From Prado023 sp963774745 (GTDB lineage: Bacteria; Actinomycetota; Actinomycetes; S36-B12; CAIYMF01): a stretch of DNA of 64,000 nucleotides. Where the stretch lies: the NCBI GenBank assembly GCA_963774745.1, contig CAVZGE010000003.1:186001-250000 (forward strand), in the 5' to 3' direction. The notes below the pieces were generated by a model. That model was not told the origin of the DNA, did not search any database, and saw only the letters and a program-made list of their open reading frames with translations. A program made the position numbers and the translations under genes. This document shows, piece by piece, positions 60,602-64,000 of this stretch. Position 1 is the stretch's first letter. The number at the start of each line of letters is the position of its first letter.

Positions 60602-61455
60602 TGTCGGTCCAGGTCACCGCCGAGGTCGTCAGCCTGCGCCGCACCGGCGCGTACCACCACCTCACCCTGCTCGCCCCGGGCATCCCGGAGGCCACGCGCC
60701 CGGGGCACTTCGTGGCCGTGGCCGTCGGCGGCGAGGGCTCGGGGATGCTGCTGCGACGGGCGTTCTCGATCCATCGGGTCACGCCGGGCGGAGCCTCGGG
60801 CGGGACTGTCGAGGTGGTGTTCGCCACCCACGGCAAGGGCACCCGCTGGCTGGCGGACCGGCGCCGTGGCGACAAGCTCGACGTGCTCGGCCCGCTGGGC
60901 CGGCCGTTCACCCTGCCCAAGGAGCCCGTGGCCTGCGTCCTGGTCGCCGGGGGCTACGGGGCAGCCCCGCTGTTCATGCTCTCCGAGCAGCTGCGGGCCC
61001 GCGGCTGCCGGGTGGACATGGTGCTCGGGGCGGCCAGCGAGGACCGGCTCTTCGGTGTCCTGGAGGCCAAGCGCAGCTCCGCCTCCGTGACGGTCACCAC
61101 CGACGACGGCTCGGCGGGCATCCGCGGCCGGGTCACCGAACCGCTGGCCGCGATCATCCGGGCATCCGGCGCCGACGTCGTCTACGCCTGCGGGCCGATG
61201 GCGATGCTGGCCTCCGTTGCGGCCGTGGCCGCCGAGACCGGGGCGCACAGCCAGTGCGCGGTGGAGGAGTCGATGGCCTGCGGGATCGGCGTGTGCATGA
61301 CCTGCGTGCTCCCGGTCCGCGGGCGCGACGGCGTCACCCGGATGGTGCGATCGTGCACTGACGGACCCGTCTTCAAGGGCAGTGATGTCCGGTGGTCGGA
61401 GGTCGGCACTGTGCCGGCCGACACCCTGGGTGCGCCCGTGGCAGGGGGGCACTGA
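60601..61455 (+). CDS. pyrK: Dihydroorotate dehydrogenase electron transfer subunit (PyrK type)
   Basis: An FAD and 2Fe-2S protein that passes electrons from dihydroorotate dehydrogenase B to NAD. The 284 residues have RRAFSIH (flavin), GGYGAAPLF (nucleotide) and four cluster cysteines (CAVEE..., ACGIGVCMTC, RSCTDG). Immediately downstream lies a class 1B PyrD, its partner. ATG overlaps the carB stop (TGATG). Confidence 0.93.
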
Positions 61456-62468
61456 TGGCCGCGGCCCCCGGCCCCCCTCGCGTCGCGACGGTGGACATGT
61501 CCACCCGCCTGGGCACCTTCGGGATGCCCGACCCGGTCCTGACCGCCTCCGGGTGCGCCGCCGCCGGTCGCGAGCTCGCGCCGTTCCTCGACCTCACGAC
61601 GATCGGTGCCGTGGTCACCAAGTCGATCATGCTCAACCCGCGCTCGGGGCGGCCGACGCCCCGCATGGCCGAGACCCCCTCGGGGATGCTCAACTCGATC
61701 GGCCTGCAGGGCCCGGGGATCGAGGAGTTCATCGCCAAGGACCTGCGCTGGCTGCGCGAGCGTGGCATCCGCACCGTGGTGTCCATCGCCGGTGGCTCGG
61801 TGCAGGAGTACCAGAAGCTCGCGCAGCGGCTGCGCCACGAGCCCGGGATCGCCGCGCTCGAGGTGAACATCTCGTGTCCGAACGTCGAGTCCCGCGGCCA
61901 GGTGTTCGCCTGCGACCCGTTCTCCGCGGGGTCGGTGGTGCAGGTCGTGCGCCGGCACACCGCCCCCGATGTCCCGGTCATGGCCAAGCTCAGCCCGGAC
62001 GTCACCGACATCGTCGCGATTGCCAAGTCCGTGCTCGACGCCGGCGCCGACGGGCTGTCGCTGATCAACACCCTGCTCGGCATGGTGATCGACCCGGACA
62101 CCATGCGACCGATGCTCGGTGGGATGACCGGCGGCCTGTCCGGCCCGGCGATCCGCCCGGTGGCGGTGCGTGCGGTGTGGCAGGTGCACGCCGCCTACCC
62201 GAAGGTGCCGATCCTGGGCATGGGCGGGATCCGCACCGGCCAGGACGCCTTCGAGTTCCTGCTCGCCGGCGCGAGCGCGGTGTCGGTCGGGACGGCGGTG
62301 TTCAACGATCCGCACGCCCCCGCGAGGATCTCCGCCGAGCTGCACGACATCCTGGCGGCGCGCGGCTTCGCCCGCCTGACCGATGCCGTCGGCCTCGGCC
62401 ACACGATGCAGGCCCGCCACGTGGCCGCGATGGACGCCCGCCGGGCGGCAGATCAGGAGGACGCATGA
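61455..62468 (+). CDS. pyrD: Dihydroorotate dehydrogenase, class 1B catalytic subunit
   Basis: Oxidises dihydroorotate to orotate. The 337-residue FMN barrel has the catalytic base C141 in EVNISCPNVESRG; cysteine rather than serine marks class 1, and the adjacent pyrK marks class 1B. PILGMGGIRTGQDAFEF binds the FMN phosphate. It is soluble, without the membrane helix of class 2. Overlaps pyrK by 1 nt and pyrF by 4 nt. Confidence 0.95.
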   Translation: MAAAPGPPRVATVDMSTRLGTFGMPDPVLTASGCAAAGRELAPFLDLTTIGAVVTKSIMLNPRSGRPTPRMAETPSGMLNSIGLQGPGIEEFIAKDLRWLRERGIRTVVSIAGGSVQEYQKLAQRLRHEPGIAALEVNISCPNVESRGQVFACDPFSAGSVVQVVRRHTAPDVPVMAKLSPDVTDIVAIAKSVLDAGADGLSLINTLLGMVIDPDTMRPMLGGMTGGLSGPAIRPVAVRAVWQVHAAYPKVPILGMGGIRTGQDAFEFLLAGASAVSVGTAVFNDPHAPARISAELHDILAARGFARLTDAVGLGHTMQARHVAAMDARRAADQEDA

Positions 62469-63163
62469 GTGCACCGATCGCCCTGGCCCTCGATGGCCCC
62501 GACCGCGCGACCGTGCTGGCGTGGGCTGCTGCTGCCGCCCCCCATGTCGCGGTCATGAAGGTCGGCCTGGAGACCTACCTGCGTGACGGCGCCCCCGTGG
62601 TCGACGACGTCCGTCGGGCAGCGCCGGGCTGTGGGCTGTTCCTGGACCTCAAGCTGCACGACATCCCGAACACCGTGGCTGGGGCAGCGCGCAGCATCGC
62701 CCACCTGGCCCCGGACTACCTCACCGTGCACGCCAGCGGTGGTCCGGCGATGGTCGCCGCGGCCGCCGCTGCCCTGCCCGGCACCCGGATCACGGCGGTC
62801 ACCGTCCTGACCTCCATGTCCGAGGCCGACCTCGAGGCCATCGGCATGCGCGGTCCGGCGCTCGACGCCGCCGTGCGGCTGGCGAGGATGGCGGTCGGCG
62901 CCGGCGCCCGGGCGATCGTGTGCTCGCCGCAGGAGGTTGCCGCGATCCGGGCCGCCGTTCCAGCCGACATCACGCTCATCACCCCCGGGGTCCGGCCCGC
63001 CTCGGGAGAGGGCAGCGACACCGCCGACCAGTCCCGGGTGGCCACCCCGCAGGCCGCCCTGGCCGCCGGCGCCGACCTGCTGGTGATCGGCCGGCCGATC
63101 ACCGCCGCCGCCGATCCCGCCGAGGCCGCCCGACGCCTGGCGCATTCCCTGGAGGCCCGGTGA
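62465..63163 (+). CDS. pyrF: Orotidine 5'-phosphate decarboxylase
   Basis: Final step to UMP. The 232-residue barrel has the catalytic DLKLHDIPNTV motif, with alternating Asp and Lys, and ITPGVRP near the phosphate site. It is the short PyrF form. ATG overlaps pyrD; its stop overlaps the mihF GTG. The pyr genes pyrB, pyrC, pyrD, pyrF, carA and carB are all present here; pyrE is not. Confidence 0.95.
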   Translation: MSAPIALALDGPDRATVLAWAAAAAPHVAVMKVGLETYLRDGAPVVDDVRRAAPGCGLFLDLKLHDIPNTVAGAARSIAHLAPDYLTVHASGGPAMVAAAAAALPGTRITAVTVLTSMSEADLEAIGMRGPALDAAVRLARMAVGAGARAIVCSPQEVAAIRAAVPADITLITPGVRPASGEGSDTADQSRVATPQAALAAGADLLVIGRPITAAADPAEAARRLAHSLEAR

Positions 63164-63525
63164 GCGCCAACCCGGGACCACCCCCACCGCCGCTGACCCG
63201 GCAGGCGCGGGCTGACGCAGCCGCCAGGGGGGTGCACGCCCGTCAGGTCCGGGCGCAGGTGCGGGCAGGCCTGGCCGATGGCAGCATCCCGGTCGACGAG
63301 GTCCTGCGCGACGGCCAGGGCACTGACGAACGTGGCCGCATCCTGGCCCGGATGAAGGTCGCCGAGCTGCTCTCCAGCTTCCGCGGGATCGGTCCGACCC
63401 GGGCTGCGGACATCATGGACGCCATCGGGATCGCGGCCAACCGTCGCGTGGGCGGATTGGGCCCCCGCCAGGTGGCGGAGATCACCCACGTGATCGCCGC
63501 CAGGCAGTCCGGTGGTCCCGGCTGA
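63160..63525 (+). CDS. mihF: Integration host factor, actinobacterial type (mIHF)
   Basis: A nucleoid-associated DNA-binding protein, needed in mycobacteria, unrelated in fold to enterobacterial IHF. It has 121 residues: a basic helix (about 12-35), MKVAELLSSFRGIGPTRAADIM, which includes the helix-two-turn-helix core, and RRVGGLGPRQVAEI. GTG overlaps pyrF by 4 nt and the stop shares an A with the gmk ATG, the usual pyrF-mihF-gmk order. Confidence 0.93.
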   Translation: MSANPGPPPPPLTRQARADAAARGVHARQVRAQVRAGLADGSIPVDEVLRDGQGTDERGRILARMKVAELLSSFRGIGPTRAADIMDAIGIAANRRVGGLGPRQVAEITHVIAARQSGGPG

Positions 63526-64000
63526 TGCGCGGGCGTCTGGTGGTGCTGACCGGACCCAGCGGGGTGGGCAAGGGCACCGTGGTGGCCGAGGTGCGTCGGC
63601 TGCGCCCGGACCTGTGGGTCTCGGTGTCGGCCACGACCCGTGCGCCCCGGGCCGGTGAGGTCGACGGCGTCGCCTACCACTTCTGGGGCACTGAGCAGTT
63701 CGCCCGCACCATCGACGAGGGCGGCTTCCTCGAGTGGGCCGAGTTCGCCGGCAACCGGTACGGCACCCCGAGGGCCGAGGTGCAGCGACGGCTGACCGCG
63801 GGGGAGTCGGTGCTGCTCGAGATCGAGCTCCAGGGTGCGCGGCAGGTGCGCGCCGCCATGCCCGAGGCCCTGATGGTGTTCCTGACCCCGCCGACCTTCG
63901 CCGATCTCGAGGCCCGCCTGAGAGGTCGGGCGACGGAGGACGAGGCCGCCATCACCCGCCGGTTGGCCCGCGCCCGGGAGGAGATGGCCGCGGCTGCGGA
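63525..64000 (+). CDS. gmk: Guanylate kinase, cut by the window edge
   Basis: Phosphorylates GMP to GDP. The first 158 residues or so are present: P-loop LTGPSGVGKGT near residue 8, SATTRAPRAGEVDG for GMP binding, YGTPRAEV, and LEIELQGARQV. The C-terminus lies beyond 64000. ATG at 63525 overlaps the mihF stop by 1 nt. Confidence 0.95.
   Translation, partial: MRGRLVVLTGPSGVGKGTVVAEVRRLRPDLWVSVSATTRAPRAGEVDGVAYHFWGTEQFARTIDEGGFLEWAEFAGNRYGTPRAEVQRRLTAGESVLLEIELQGARQVRAAMPEALMVFLTPPTFADLEARLRGRATEDEAAITRRLARAREEMAAAA

Overview
The window is a gene-dense stretch of chromosome from a high-GC actinobacterium. The evidence is the GC-rich codon use, frequent GTG starts, many 1-8 nt stop/start overlaps, an mIHF-type nucleoid protein, a BldD orthologue with its c-di-GMP signature, a PriA-type HisA, HGxxPAAW and DUF2752 membrane proteins, and the order bldD-pyrR-pyrB-pyrC-(PH protein)-carA...carB-pyrK-pyrD-pyrF-mihF-gmk. 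I cannot fix the genus. The cellobiose phosphorylase reads very like those of Cellulomonas, but one gene is weak evidence. No rRNA, tRNA, IS element, prophage or CRISPR array was seen, and no gap between genes exceeds about 205 nt.

Layout. 1-12.5 kb: ileS (3' end cut by the window), a DUF167 protein, a DksA/TraR zinc-finger protein, lspA, rluD, an aldo/keto reductase, fhs, dnaE and a YbaK deacylase. 12.6-29.8 kb: a LON-domain protein, then the histidine/tryptophan supercluster hisD-C-B-(small membrane protein)-H-priA-ridA-(holin-like protein)-(UbiB-like kinase)-hisF-hisI-trpE-(HGxxPAAW)-(two-component system)-(DUF2752, antisense)-trpC-B-A. trpD, trpG and trpF are not in the window, and the HisA residues predict the dual HisA/TrpF enzyme PriA. 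29.8-38.5 kb: a VKOR/DsbA-like pair for envelope disulfides, lgt, a small membrane protein, a 970-residue kinase-M23-aminotransferase fusion, an acyltransferase and a sugar-dehydrogenase-like protein. 38.5-49.1 kb: gltB-gltD behind a structured leader, an AAA ATPase/TPR pair, pyk and bldD. 49.1-64 kb: the pyrimidine operon and the start of gmk.

The most interesting part is the pyr region. A PyrR RNA-binding hairpin that encloses the ribosome-binding site precedes pyrR. A near-copy stands before carB, where it controls the start of a 21-codon leader ORF that overlaps the carB start codon. Between carA and carB lie a cellobiose phosphorylase gene, apparently co-translated with carA, and an antisense alpha/beta hydrolase gene. 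The two share one CTAG as their stop codons. The simplest reading is that an insertion split the operon and carB regained UMP-dependent control from a copy of the pyrR leader, now passed on by translational coupling.

A second theme is transcription starting at the start codon. At a dozen genes on both strands a TANNNT (or CANNNT) -10 hexamer ends 6-7 nt before the start codon, predicting leaderless mRNAs and deciding several start sites.
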